Below are positions 7,401 through 14,319 of a stretch of 14,579 nt of DNA, one piece after another; within the stretch, counting starts at the first letter, position 1, and each line of letters opens with the position of its first letter. A program made the position numbers and the translations under genes. Under the pieces are notes generated by a model that saw only the letters and a program-made list of their open reading frames with translations, was not told the DNA's origin and ran no database searches. The DNA comes from Acetobacteraceae bacterium. GTDB taxonomy: Bacteria; Pseudomonadota; Alphaproteobacteria; Acetobacterales; Acetobacteraceae. Location: NCBI GenBank assembly GCA_027340195.1, contig DAHWNE010000106.1, forward strand, positions 1 through 14,579, read 5' to 3'.

Positions 7401-7755
7401 GCTGTTCGACGCGCCGTTCACCGCCACCTCCATGATCGGCTTCATCGCGCTGGCCGGGATCATCGTCCGCAATTCCATCCTGTTGGTCGATTTCATCCGC
7501 CACGGGGCGCGCCCGGGGCTGACCCTGCGGGAAGTACTTCTGGAGGCGGGAGCCATCCGCTTCCGTCCGATCGTGCTGACCGCGCTTTCGGCGATGATCG
7601 GGGCGGCGACCATCCTGTCCGATCCGATTTTCCAGGGGCTGGCGATTTCGCTGCTGTTCGGGCTGCTGTCGTCCACGCTGCTGACGGTGCTGGTGATTCC
7701 GGCGATCTATGTGGTGCTGCGGGATCCGGAGCGGGTGGTAACACCGGCCAGCTGA
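4477..7755 (+). CDS. RND efflux permease (HAE/AcrB-type)
   Basis: This 1092-residue inner-membrane proton antiporter has the RND duplication: one TM near the N-terminus (about 18-36) followed by IPRDEDPQIHVPMV and a large periplasmic loop, a TM2-6 cluster (about 352-505), TM7 (about 563-582), a second periplasmic loop, and a TM8-12 cluster (about 930-1082). TM4 carries the proton-relay Asp pair in GILVDDAIVVVENI (Asp417, Asp418). In TM10, GIIVRNSILLVDF puts Arg998 in the neighbourhood of the essential AcrB lysine. Together these point to the HAE-type drug/organic group rather than CzcA-type metal pumps. The ATG overlaps the adaptor stop (ATGA). As the last gene of the BigR-led operon it is probably induced by sulfide or persulfide. 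The substrate is unknown; a sulfur species or thiol-reactive compound is a guess from context. Confidence 0.93.
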   Translation: MKLGLSGRLTRAFIRSPLTPLFLLAALAAGLVAVLTIPRDEDPQIHVPMVDVMVQANGLRAADAAELVTKPLETILKTIPGVDHIYSETEDDQVLVTARFDVGTNEDAAVLRVNDKIRANMNRIPVGIPPPLVVGRGINDVAILALTLTPRPDASKHWNQAALTDLATKLQDQLIKVPNVGLTYLSGSDPMEIRVEPEPDKLMLYGVTLQQLTSRIAEANRSFVVGNLFERGKIRSVAAGQTLFGVPDIGLLLLTTRAGRPVYVRDVARVVVGPAPRQAHVFDITHDRAGWHTTPAVTLSLAKRAGSNAVVVAADALARVKALEGTLLPRDIRVQVTRNYGRTANEKANELLFHLGLATISIVVLIALAVGWREAAVTLVVIPTTILVTLFASELMGYSINRVSLFALIFSIGILVDDAIVVVENIARHWAMPDTRSRRRAAIEAVAEVGNPTIVATLTVITALLPMLFVQGLMGPYMAPIPANASVAMLFSFFVAMVVAPWLMCKLAGRDAFAADARAEEVEFLELTTPALAHEAEAAAAHPDRLGRIYRAVAEPLLATRRRALLFLILVGVATVAVCGLFYTENVTVKLLPFDNKSTLNVLLDLPAGTPVQTTERTLFAAARIARTLPEVRGMQVYAGTPQPFDFNGLVRHYYLRNQPWQGDLHVLLVAKDKRSLQSHAIASALRRKLLRELPLPHGAVLKVVEAPPGPPVLATLLAEIYGPNAATRLAVAREVKKLFKKVPFIVDTDDSWGHRARRLQISIDQDRLAFFGVRQSDVYDTIQDLFGGVRVGYSYRGEEHLPIPITVGLPNHALSWNQQLADTPVPANTVPGSKSVVELGQVVHVKPTLGSRILFRRDGHFADMVTGELSGQFGAPIYGMIAVDRLIAQHNWGKLPRPTIRFRGQPRNETHPSLLWDGEWEITYVTFRDMGAAFMVAILGIYILVVAQFGSFKLPLVILTPVPLTLIGILPGHWLFDAPFTATSMIGFIALAGIIVRNSILLVDFIRHGARPGLTLREVLLEAGAIRFRPIVLTALSAMIGAATILSDPIFQGLAISLLFGLLSSTLLTVLVIPAIYVVLRDPERVVTPAS

Positions 7756-7761
7756 ACGCCG

Positions 7762-7777
7762 GGTTGCGGCGGCAACC
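7762..7777 (+). terminator. Weak terminator-like stem-loop after the RND gene
   Basis: GGTTGC and GCAACC form a perfect 6-bp stem around a GGCG loop, 6 nt after the permease stop. No T-run follows, so this is at best a weak or Rho-assisted terminator, or an mRNA-end stabilising hairpin. It is the only structure seen in the 68-bp gap before the dioxygenase gene. Confidence 0.3.
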
Positions 7778-7823
7778 GCCCCGGCAGTAGCGTGGGCGCG
7801 ACACTAGGCAGGGAGGCCCCCCG

Positions 7824-8744
7824 ATGATCCATCTGCATGACATCCGCTATGTCCGACTGGGCACGCGCGATCTGGACGCCGCGACCCGCTTCGCCACCGA
7901 GGTGGTCGGGCTGCAACTGGCCGCGCGCGAGGGCGACACCGCCTATTTCCGCTCCGACCGCGCGGCGGTGCGCGGGGATACGCGGGATCATACCCTGGCC
8001 TATTTCGAGGGCGACCCGACCGAGCATGTCATCGGCCTGGAACTGCGCGATCCGGACGATCTCGACGCGCTCGGTGCCGCGCTGGAAGCCGAGGGGCGGA
8101 CGGTGCACCGGGGCACGAAAGCCGAATGCGACGCCCGGCGGACCCGCGATTTCATCGCCAGCACCGACCCGTCCGGCAACCGAATCGAGTTCCTCGCCCG
8201 CCCCTACAATTCCGGCGTGCGCTTCCATCCGGGGCGGGATATCGGGATCGAGAACTTCAGCCATATCGGGCTGTTCAGCACCGATCCGAAGCGGGATACC
8301 GCGTTCTGGACCCGGGTGCTGAATGCCCGCGTCTCCGACTGGCTGGGGGACGCGACGTTCCTGCGCATCAACACGGTGCATCATTCGGTGGTGCTGATGC
8401 CGTCCTCGCGTCCCGGCATCCAGCACATCAACCATCAGGTCGAGGATGTCGATGACGTGATGCGGTCCTACTACTGGCTGCGCCAGCAGGGGGTGAAAAT
8501 CGTCTATGGTCCCGGCCGGCACCCGATCTCCACCGCGATGATGGTGTATTTCGAGGGGCCGGACGGGATGGTGTTCGAATACTCGGTCGGCGTGAAGCAC
8601 ATCCTGCCCGAGCAGGAAGCGACCTACCGCCCGCGGCAGTTCAGCCTGGACGGCTACAACGCCGACATGTGGGGATCGTTCCACGAGACCGAGGGGCTGC
8701 CGCGCGAGCCGGCGGCCGCGCGGCGGATGCGCCTGGTGGTGTGA
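7824..8744 (+). CDS. Type I extradiol ring-cleavage dioxygenase (VOC family, BphC-like)
   Basis: This 306-residue protein has two vicinal-oxygen-chelate modules. The N-terminal one (about 4-126, starting IRYVRLGTRDLDAATRF) lacks the metal site. The C-terminal one (about 143-256) carries the predicted ferrous-iron ligands His147 (NFSHIGLF), His201 (QHINHQVED) and Glu252 (MVFEYS). Catalytic residues match BphC in spacing: His186/187, His233 (GRHP) and Tyr242. This class cleaves catechols next to the hydroxyls; the catechol used here cannot be told. The ATG has GGGAGG 7 nt upstream. It follows the RND gene by 68 bp and could be read through from it, but no other aromatic-degradation gene is in the window. 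The C-terminus is longer than the minimal fold (about 50 residues after Glu252). It converges on clpV with a 6-bp gap. Confidence 0.88.
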   Translation: MIHLHDIRYVRLGTRDLDAATRFATEVVGLQLAAREGDTAYFRSDRAAVRGDTRDHTLAYFEGDPTEHVIGLELRDPDDLDALGAALEAEGRTVHRGTKAECDARRTRDFIASTDPSGNRIEFLARPYNSGVRFHPGRDIGIENFSHIGLFSTDPKRDTAFWTRVLNARVSDWLGDATFLRINTVHHSVVLMPSSRPGIQHINHQVEDVDDVMRSYYWLRQQGVKIVYGPGRHPISTAMMVYFEGPDGMVFEYSVGVKHILPEQEATYRPRQFSLDGYNADMWGSFHETEGLPREPAAARRMRLVV

Positions 8745-8750
8745 TCCCCC

Positions 8751-11393
8751 TTATTCGAAGGCGTAGGTGAAATCTCCGTCCTTCACGTCCACCGCGACCT
8801 TGGCCACGGTGGCGCCTTCCAGCATACGTTGCAGGAAGGCGCCGCTGATCGCCGGCAGCATGGAGTTGGTGAGGATCGCATCGATCATGCGCCCGCCGCT
8901 CTCGGGTTCGTTGCAGCGACTGGCGATCAGATCCACCACCGCGTCGGTATAGGTGAACGGAACCTTGTGCGCCTCGCCGATCCGGCGGGCGATCCGCCCC
9001 AGCTGGAGGCGGATGATGTCGCCCATCACCTTGTCGCTGAGCGGGTAGTAGGGGATCACGATCAACCGGCCCAGCAGCGCGGGCGGGAACACCTTGAGCA
9101 GCGGCTGGCGCAGCGCCTTGGCGATCTCCTCCGGCTCGGGGGTGAGTTCGGGGTCCGCGCACATCGACATGATGAGGTCGGTGCCGACGTTGGAGGTGAG
9201 CAGGATCAGCGTGTTCTTGAAGTCGATCAGCCGGCCTTCGCCGTCCTCCATGATGCCCTTGTCGAACACCTGGAAGAAGATCTCGTGCACATCCGGGTGC
9301 GCCTTCTCGACCTCGTCCAGCAGCACCACCGAATAGGGCTTGCGGCGCACCGCCTCAGTCAGCACCCCGCCTTCGCCGTAGCCCACGTAGCCGGGAGGGG
9401 CGCCCTTCAGGGTGGAAACGGTGTGCGCTTCCTGGAACTCGCTCATGTTGATGGTAATCAGGTTCTGTTCGCCACCGTAGAGAGATTCCGCCAGCGCGAG
9501 CGCGGTTTCGGTCTTGCCCACGCCGGACGGGCCGCACAGCATGAACACGCCGATCGGCTTCGAAGGATTGTCCAGGCCGGCGCGGGAGGTCTGCACCCGG
9601 CTCGCGATCATATCGAGCCCGTGGCTTTGCCCGATGACGCGCTGGGCCAGAGTTTCGCCGAGCCGTAGCACGGCCTGGACCTCGTTCTTCACCATGCGGC
9701 CGACCGGGATGCCGGTCCAGTCGCCGACCACCGCGGCCACCGCCTGCTCATCGACACTGGGCAGGATGAGCGGGTTTTCACCCTGGTGTTCGGCGAGCCG
9801 GGTTTGCAGGCCCTTGAGCTCCTCCATCCAGGCGGCGCGTTCCGGCGCGTCGGGCGCGGCTTCGCGCAGCTGCGCGCGCAGCTCCAGCAGCCGGTCCACC
9901 AGCTCCTTCTCCGCGCCCCAGCGGGCTTCCAGGCCGACCAGCCGTTGCCGCTCGGCCTCCAGCGCCTCCCGCGCCGAGGCATCGCGCGCCGAGGCGTCGA
10001 TGCCGATGGCGGCTTCGCGGCCGATGATTTCGAGCTCGGTCTCGAGCGCCGCGATCCGCCGCCGGCAATCCTCAACCGCCGGGGGCGTGGCGTGCTGGCT
10101 GACCGCGACGCGGGCGCAGGCGGTGTCCAGCAGGCTGACTGATTTGTCGGGCAGCTGGCGGGCCGGGATGTAGCGATGCGACAACCGAACCGCCGCCTCG
10201 ATCGCCTCGTCCAGCACCTGCACCCGGTGGTGCTTCTCGAGCGGGGAGGCAATGCCGCGCATCATCAGGATGGCCTTGGCCTCGTCCGGCTCATCGACCT
10301 GCACCACCTGGAAGCGGCGGGTCAGCGCCGGGTCCTTCTCGAAATATTTCTTGTATTCGGCGAAGGTGGTGGCGGCGACGGTGCGCAGGGTGCCGCGCGC
10401 CAGGGCGGGCTTCAGCAGGTTCGCGGCATCCCCGGTGCCGGCGGCGCCGCCGGCACCGATCAGCGTATGCGCCTCGTCGATGAACAGGATGATCGGCTTG
10501 GGCGAGGACTGTACCTCCTCGATCACCTGCCGCAGCCGCTGTTCGAACTCGCCCTTCATCGAGGCGCCAGCCTGCAGGAGCCCGACATCCAGCACCCGCA
10601 GGCTGACATCGGCGAGCGAGGGCGGCACGTCGCCGGCGGCGATGCGCAGCGCGAAGCCTTCCACCACCGCGGTCTTGCCGACGCCGGCCTCGCCGGTGAG
10701 GATGGGGTTGTTCTGGCGACGGCGCATCAAAACGTCGATCACCTGGCGGATCTCGGCGTCGCGCCCGACGATCGGGTCGAGCTCGCCCTTGCGCGCGCGC
10801 TCGGTGAGATCGACCGAGAACTTGGCCAGCGCCTCCTGCTTGCCCATCGCCGCCGGCGCCATCGCGCCCGAGGCCTCGCCAGGAACACCGGCGCCGTCCG
10901 CCGCGGGGGTGAAGGTCTCGGGCGAGCCTTCGACGATGGCGGCGAAATCGTCGCCGAGCGCTTCCGGCTTCACCCGCTCGAACTGCCTGGAGATAGCAAG
11001 CAGCGCGTTGCGCAGATTGGGCGTCTTCATGGCCCCGAGGATGAGATACCCGGTGCGCACCTTGGTATCGTTGAACATCAGCGAGCCGTACACCCAGCCG
11101 CGTTCTACCGTATCCTCAACCTGTGGCGCGAGATCGGAGATGGCGGTGGCGCCGCGCGGCAGCCGGTCCAGCGCGGTGGTGATATCGGCGGAGAGCTTAC
11201 CCGCGTCGAGGCCGAAATGCCGGGCGATGCGATGGATGTCGGAGTCCTGCAGCTGGAGGATCTGATGCACCCAATGCACCAGCTCCACATACGGGTTGCC
11301 CCGCAGCTTGCAGAATACGGTGGCACCCTCGATCGCCTTGTAGGCGGTCTGGTTGAGCTTGCCGAACAGGGCGGTGCGGCTGATTTCGGTCAT
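8751..11393 (-). CDS. clpV: T6SS sheath-disassembly AAA+ ATPase ClpV (TssH)
   Basis: This 880-residue ClpB-like unfoldase pulls apart contracted TssB/TssC sheath so that it can be reused. The N-terminal ClpV domain spans about 1-160. The first AAA+ module has Walker A GEAGVGKT (234-241), Walker B ILFIDEAHT (302-310) and arginines in LTRRFQ. A coiled-coil middle domain lies at about 440-530. The second AAA+ module has Walker A GPSGVGKT (621-628), Walker B VVLLDE (689-694), arginine finger region ALLGR (773-776) and sensor-2 SGGRMID (832-838). The T6SS-type N-domain (KLNQTAYKAIEGA, NPYVELVHWVHQIL) and the tssG neighbour separate it from housekeeping ClpB. Its ATG overlaps the tssG stop (ATGA), with GGAG upstream. 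It is the last gene of the visible T6SS block, and its stop lies 6 bp from the converging dioxygenase. Confidence 0.96.
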   Translation of the reverse strand: MTEISRTALFGKLNQTAYKAIEGATVFCKLRGNPYVELVHWVHQILQLQDSDIHRIARHFGLDAGKLSADITTALDRLPRGATAISDLAPQVEDTVERGWVYGSLMFNDTKVRTGYLILGAMKTPNLRNALLAISRQFERVKPEALGDDFAAIVEGSPETFTPAADGAGVPGEASGAMAPAAMGKQEALAKFSVDLTERARKGELDPIVGRDAEIRQVIDVLMRRRQNNPILTGEAGVGKTAVVEGFALRIAAGDVPPSLADVSLRVLDVGLLQAGASMKGEFEQRLRQVIEEVQSSPKPIILFIDEAHTLIGAGGAAGTGDAANLLKPALARGTLRTVAATTFAEYKKYFEKDPALTRRFQVVQVDEPDEAKAILMMRGIASPLEKHHRVQVLDEAIEAAVRLSHRYIPARQLPDKSVSLLDTACARVAVSQHATPPAVEDCRRRIAALETELEIIGREAAIGIDASARDASAREALEAERQRLVGLEARWGAEKELVDRLLELRAQLREAAPDAPERAAWMEELKGLQTRLAEHQGENPLILPSVDEQAVAAVVGDWTGIPVGRMVKNEVQAVLRLGETLAQRVIGQSHGLDMIASRVQTSRAGLDNPSKPIGVFMLCGPSGVGKTETALALAESLYGGEQNLITINMSEFQEAHTVSTLKGAPPGYVGYGEGGVLTEAVRRKPYSVVLLDEVEKAHPDVHEIFFQVFDKGIMEDGEGRLIDFKNTLILLTSNVGTDLIMSMCADPELTPEPEEIAKALRQPLLKVFPPALLGRLIVIPYYPLSDKVMGDIIRLQLGRIARRIGEAHKVPFTYTDAVVDLIASRCNEPESGGRMIDAILTNSMLPAISGAFLQRMLEGATVAKVAVDVKDGDFTYAFE
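9970..9999. repeat. Two-copy 15-bp tandem repeat inside clpV
   Basis: CGCGCCGAGGCATCG (9970-9984) is followed directly by the same 15 bp with one change (A to G at the twelfth base, 9985-9999). On the coding strand it encodes two DASAR-like units (about residues 466-476) in the coiled-coil middle domain of ClpV. It keeps the frame and probably reflects a small in-frame duplication. Confidence 0.8.
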
Positions 11394-12478
11394 GGGGCGC
11401 TCTCCGTCTCGGGTTCATTCATTCCGGCGTCGATGGTCTGGGCCATGCTGTCGGCGCTGGCGTCCAGGAACAGGTCGGCGGCGTCGTCCGGCTCGTGGCG
11501 CGGCATCAGCCAGGTGGTCCAGCCCAGCCGCCCGTAGCGGCCGAGCATGGTGGGCGGCACTTCCGGCTGGCGTAGGATCAGGTTGACGTCCCAGATCAGC
11601 GTATCGCCGACATAGTTGCGGACGATGGGAATCAGCCGGCGGAAGCTGCGGCCCCCGGGCAGCAGCCGCTCGTAGTCTGCCAGGGAAAGCGGGCCGATGA
11701 CAATGCGGAACTTGTGCTGCCGGCTCCAGACCTGCCGGCCCAGCACGGTGGACCCGCCGAGCGCGGCGGTGCGCGCGCCGCCGCCCAGGGTGGTTCGGTC
11801 GCTTGGGGGCAGGGTCAGCCAGGTGCCGATGAACTGCTCGATCCGCACCGGGATGCGGAAGAACTCCGACAGGATCTTGCCCAGGCCCTCGGCGTGCCGG
11901 GTCTGCCCCGCCAGATGCCCGGCGAAATGTAGCTTGGTGAGGTCGGGCATGGCGTCGCGGTTGCGCAGACTGTCCATCCCGAGCCCGATGATGGCGCCAA
12001 TATAGAGGGCGAAGCGGTCGTCCTCCGGCCGGTCGAAGCTGACGGTGGGGCGCACATCGGCCCAGGCGCGCCAGAACAGCGACAGCATCCGGTGGTGGAA
12101 CAGATCGGCGAAGCGCTGGAAGGTGGGGTCGCGCTGGTTGCGGCGGCGGTCGCGCGCGTATTCGGTCAGATGCAGCGGCAACGGTCCGTCGGGACCGAAC
12201 AGGCCGAAGAAATGCACGGCGAGCCGGGCGGGGGCGGTCTCGGTCGCGTCCTGCCAGCCGGCGAGGGTGGAGGGGGCGAAAATGATCGACGGTTCCTGCG
12301 TCAGCCGCAGCAGGTCCTGCGAGGGGCGCGTGCTGCGGCCGAAGCGCGGCCGATCGCGCGCCGCCGCCTCTAGCGCGCGCATCGCCGCATAGAAGCCGAA
12401 GCGCCAGGGCGCGGCGGAGAGCCGCGCCGCCAGCGCCGGCGCTACAGAAGCGGGCGGAGGCCCGTCCGCATCGGCCAT
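11390..12478 (-). CDS. tssG: T6SS baseplate subunit TssG
   Basis: This 362-residue protein shows TssG hallmarks: the early APWRFGFYAAMRALEA segment, HFFGLFGPDGPLPLHLTEYA (about 119-138), and FADLFHHRMLSLFWRAWAD. TssG joins two TssF and a TssK trimer to build the baseplate wedge in the cytoplasm. The ATG at 12476-12478 is supported by GAGG 7 nt upstream and puts PWRFGF at the expected distance; the open frame extends further but only as antisense-like, Arg/His-rich sequence over tssF. The start lies within the tssF 3' end (37-bp overlap) and the stop overlaps the clpV ATG by 4 bp. Length is slightly above the usual 330-350, from an acidic C-terminal tail. Confidence 0.94.
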   Translation of the reverse strand: MADADGPPPASVAPALAARLSAAPWRFGFYAAMRALEAAARDRPRFGRSTRPSQDLLRLTQEPSIIFAPSTLAGWQDATETAPARLAVHFFGLFGPDGPLPLHLTEYARDRRRNQRDPTFQRFADLFHHRMLSLFWRAWADVRPTVSFDRPEDDRFALYIGAIIGLGMDSLRNRDAMPDLTKLHFAGHLAGQTRHAEGLGKILSEFFRIPVRIEQFIGTWLTLPPSDRTTLGGGARTAALGGSTVLGRQVWSRQHKFRIVIGPLSLADYERLLPGGRSFRRLIPIVRNYVGDTLIWDVNLILRQPEVPPTMLGRYGRLGWTTWLMPRHEPDDAADLFLDASADSMAQTIDAGMNEPETESAP

Positions 12479-14319
12479 CGCTTTACCTCGCCCCGCTCGG
12501 GGGTCCTGAACACCGTTTCGGTGAACGCGTTGATCGAGACGTATTTGGCGAAGAACCGATCGAGCACGCCGGCGAGCAGGATGGCGCCGGCGCCGCCGAA
12601 CGGGGCTTCGTCGATGGTGACGGTGAGTTCGAGCCCCCGCCCGGCCGCGAGCGGGCCGGTGCCGGGGATCCGCCTCACGATCGGGTGGCAGGCGATCGAC
12701 ATCACCGCGTCGGTCTGCCGGGTCGCGGTCACGTTGTTGGCCGGCACATAGAGGTGCAGCAATTCGCGCAGCGCCGCGGCACCCTGGCGGGCATCGGTGT
12801 CGGTCAGGCTGAGGTAGTTGAGTCCGAGATGGCTGATGAAGCGCCAGGCGTATTCGCCGTCGTGGCGGCAGGGCCGCGGCGTGGTCGGGCCGATACGGCA
12901 TCGTATGGAGGCGACCGGGGCACTGACGGTCACGGTGAAATCGGTATGCTGCTTGCCCACCGGCATGGCCAGCGGCAGGTCGCGGTTGGTGCAGAGCAGG
13001 TCGAGCCCGAGCTGACGCAGGGAATGGCGCATCGGCGCTGCCTCGGCATCCACCAGCGAAACGAACAACTCGTGGCCATGATAGCTGGACCGCGGCCCGC
13101 GCTGACGGCTGGCGGTGGACAGCTGCCGCGGTTCGCGGCGGATGGTGTAATAGGCCCGATGGTCTGGATTCCGTGACAGATCGTTGGTGGCGTAGAATGG
13201 CAGAAAGGTCTGCCCGGCCCCGGTATCGGCGCCGAAGCCTTCCAGCGTGTTGATGCGGAACACTTCGTAGTCCAGCGGGCGCATCCGGTCCGGCACGACG
13301 TGGTATTCCACCTCGCGGTCGGTGAGGTTGACCCGGTCGCTGCGCTTGGGAAACAGGTTGATGGCAGGCGTGCAGAACAGCGCGAACTGATCGGGCCCGA
13401 AGGCGTTGGCGAGCACGGGCTCGCTGCGGTTCAGCAGGAAGATGATGTCGATCTCGTTGCCTTCGCAGCGCGCCGTGTGCGGGCGCAGGCCGGTCAGCTC
13501 CACGAACAGGAACCGTTCCGGCATGGCGTAGTATTCCTGCAACAACCGGTAGCCGTCGAAGGATTCCGGGTCGGGCGGGAGCAGGGATTCCTCGGGTTCG
13601 TAGCCCATCGGCCGCAGCGTGTCCGGCGTCAGCCGGGCCTGCCAGGGCACCGGGCGGGTGGCCGGGCGGACATAGATGGCGGTGAGTTCCGCCACCAGCT
13701 GTTCATAGAGCCGCACCCTTGCCGCCGCCGGGCCACCGAGAAACAGTGGCAGCCGGTCCAGCGGCAGGGCGGAGAACCCGGCCTCGCCGGTGGTTTTCAG
13801 GCGCAGCCGGATGGCGGCGCGCACGCCGCGCTGGTCGGGCAGTCCCAGCGCGGTGAGGGCGGCGGCGGTGCCGATATACTCGGCTTCGGTGATTTCCATC
13901 GGCAGCAGCTGCACCGGATGCGCGGTGCGGAATTCGCAGTGGGTCTGTTCGTCGGTGGCCAGCAAGCTGCGCAACTCGGAATTGCGCGGCAGGACCGCCC
14001 CGCCCGGGCTGGCGCGCAGAGTGGCGTCGGGCGTGATCTGCACCACCGCCATCGAGGGGGTGGGCGCCAGATAATGCGGATACACCATCTGCAGCAGCGA
14101 CTGCGTCAGGGTCGGGAACTCGGCTTCCATCTTCAGCTGGACGCGGGCGGCCAGCAGCGCGAACCCTTCGAACAAGCGTTCCACGTAGGGATCGACGACG
14201 TCGAAGCTGCCCAGGTTGAGACGGGCCGCGATCTTGGGGAACTCGCGCGCGAATTCCTGACCCATCTCCTGCATGTAGGCGAGTTCGGTCTCGTAGTGGC
14301 GCAGCAGGCGCGGGTCCAT
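12442..14319 (-). CDS. tssF: T6SS baseplate subunit TssF
   Basis: This 625-residue protein begins with the characteristic MDPRLLRHYETELAYMQEMG and EFAREFPKIAARLNL, followed by DPYVERLFEGFALLAARVQLKM. It ends with the family-type segment SINAFTETVFRT near the C-terminus. TssF forms the main wedge body of the T6SS baseplate with TssG. The ATG at 14317-14319 was chosen over an upstream in-frame start (14415) because the conserved N-terminus begins here and because it shares one base with the tssE stop (TGATG). Length is normal for the family (about 580-630). No membrane segment is seen, as expected for a cytoplasmic baseplate protein. The 3' end overlaps tssG by 37 bp. Confidence 0.95.
   Translation of the reverse strand: MDPRLLRHYETELAYMQEMGQEFAREFPKIAARLNLGSFDVVDPYVERLFEGFALLAARVQLKMEAEFPTLTQSLLQMVYPHYLAPTPSMAVVQITPDATLRASPGGAVLPRNSELRSLLATDEQTHCEFRTAHPVQLLPMEITEAEYIGTAAALTALGLPDQRGVRAAIRLRLKTTGEAGFSALPLDRLPLFLGGPAAARVRLYEQLVAELTAIYVRPATRPVPWQARLTPDTLRPMGYEPEESLLPPDPESFDGYRLLQEYYAMPERFLFVELTGLRPHTARCEGNEIDIIFLLNRSEPVLANAFGPDQFALFCTPAINLFPKRSDRVNLTDREVEYHVVPDRMRPLDYEVFRINTLEGFGADTGAGQTFLPFYATNDLSRNPDHRAYYTIRREPRQLSTASRQRGPRSSYHGHELFVSLVDAEAAPMRHSLRQLGLDLLCTNRDLPLAMPVGKQHTDFTVTVSAPVASIRCRIGPTTPRPCRHDGEYAWRFISHLGLNYLSLTDTDARQGAAALRELLHLYVPANNVTATRQTDAVMSIACHPIVRRIPGTGPLAAGRGLELTVTIDEAPFGGAGAILLAGVLDRFFAKYVSINAFTETVFRTPERGEVKRWPMRTGLRPLL

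Noticed and set aside
4477..7755. CzcA-type heavy-metal RND pump
   Set aside because: The TM4 motif GILVDDAIVVVENI with a paired Asp and the early IPRDEDPQ segment fit the HAE group, and no metal-resistance gene is adjacent.
10176..11537. A 453-codon + strand open frame opposite clpV and tssG
   Set aside because: It mirrors the codons of conserved T6SS genes and has no motif or ribosome binding site that would support translation.
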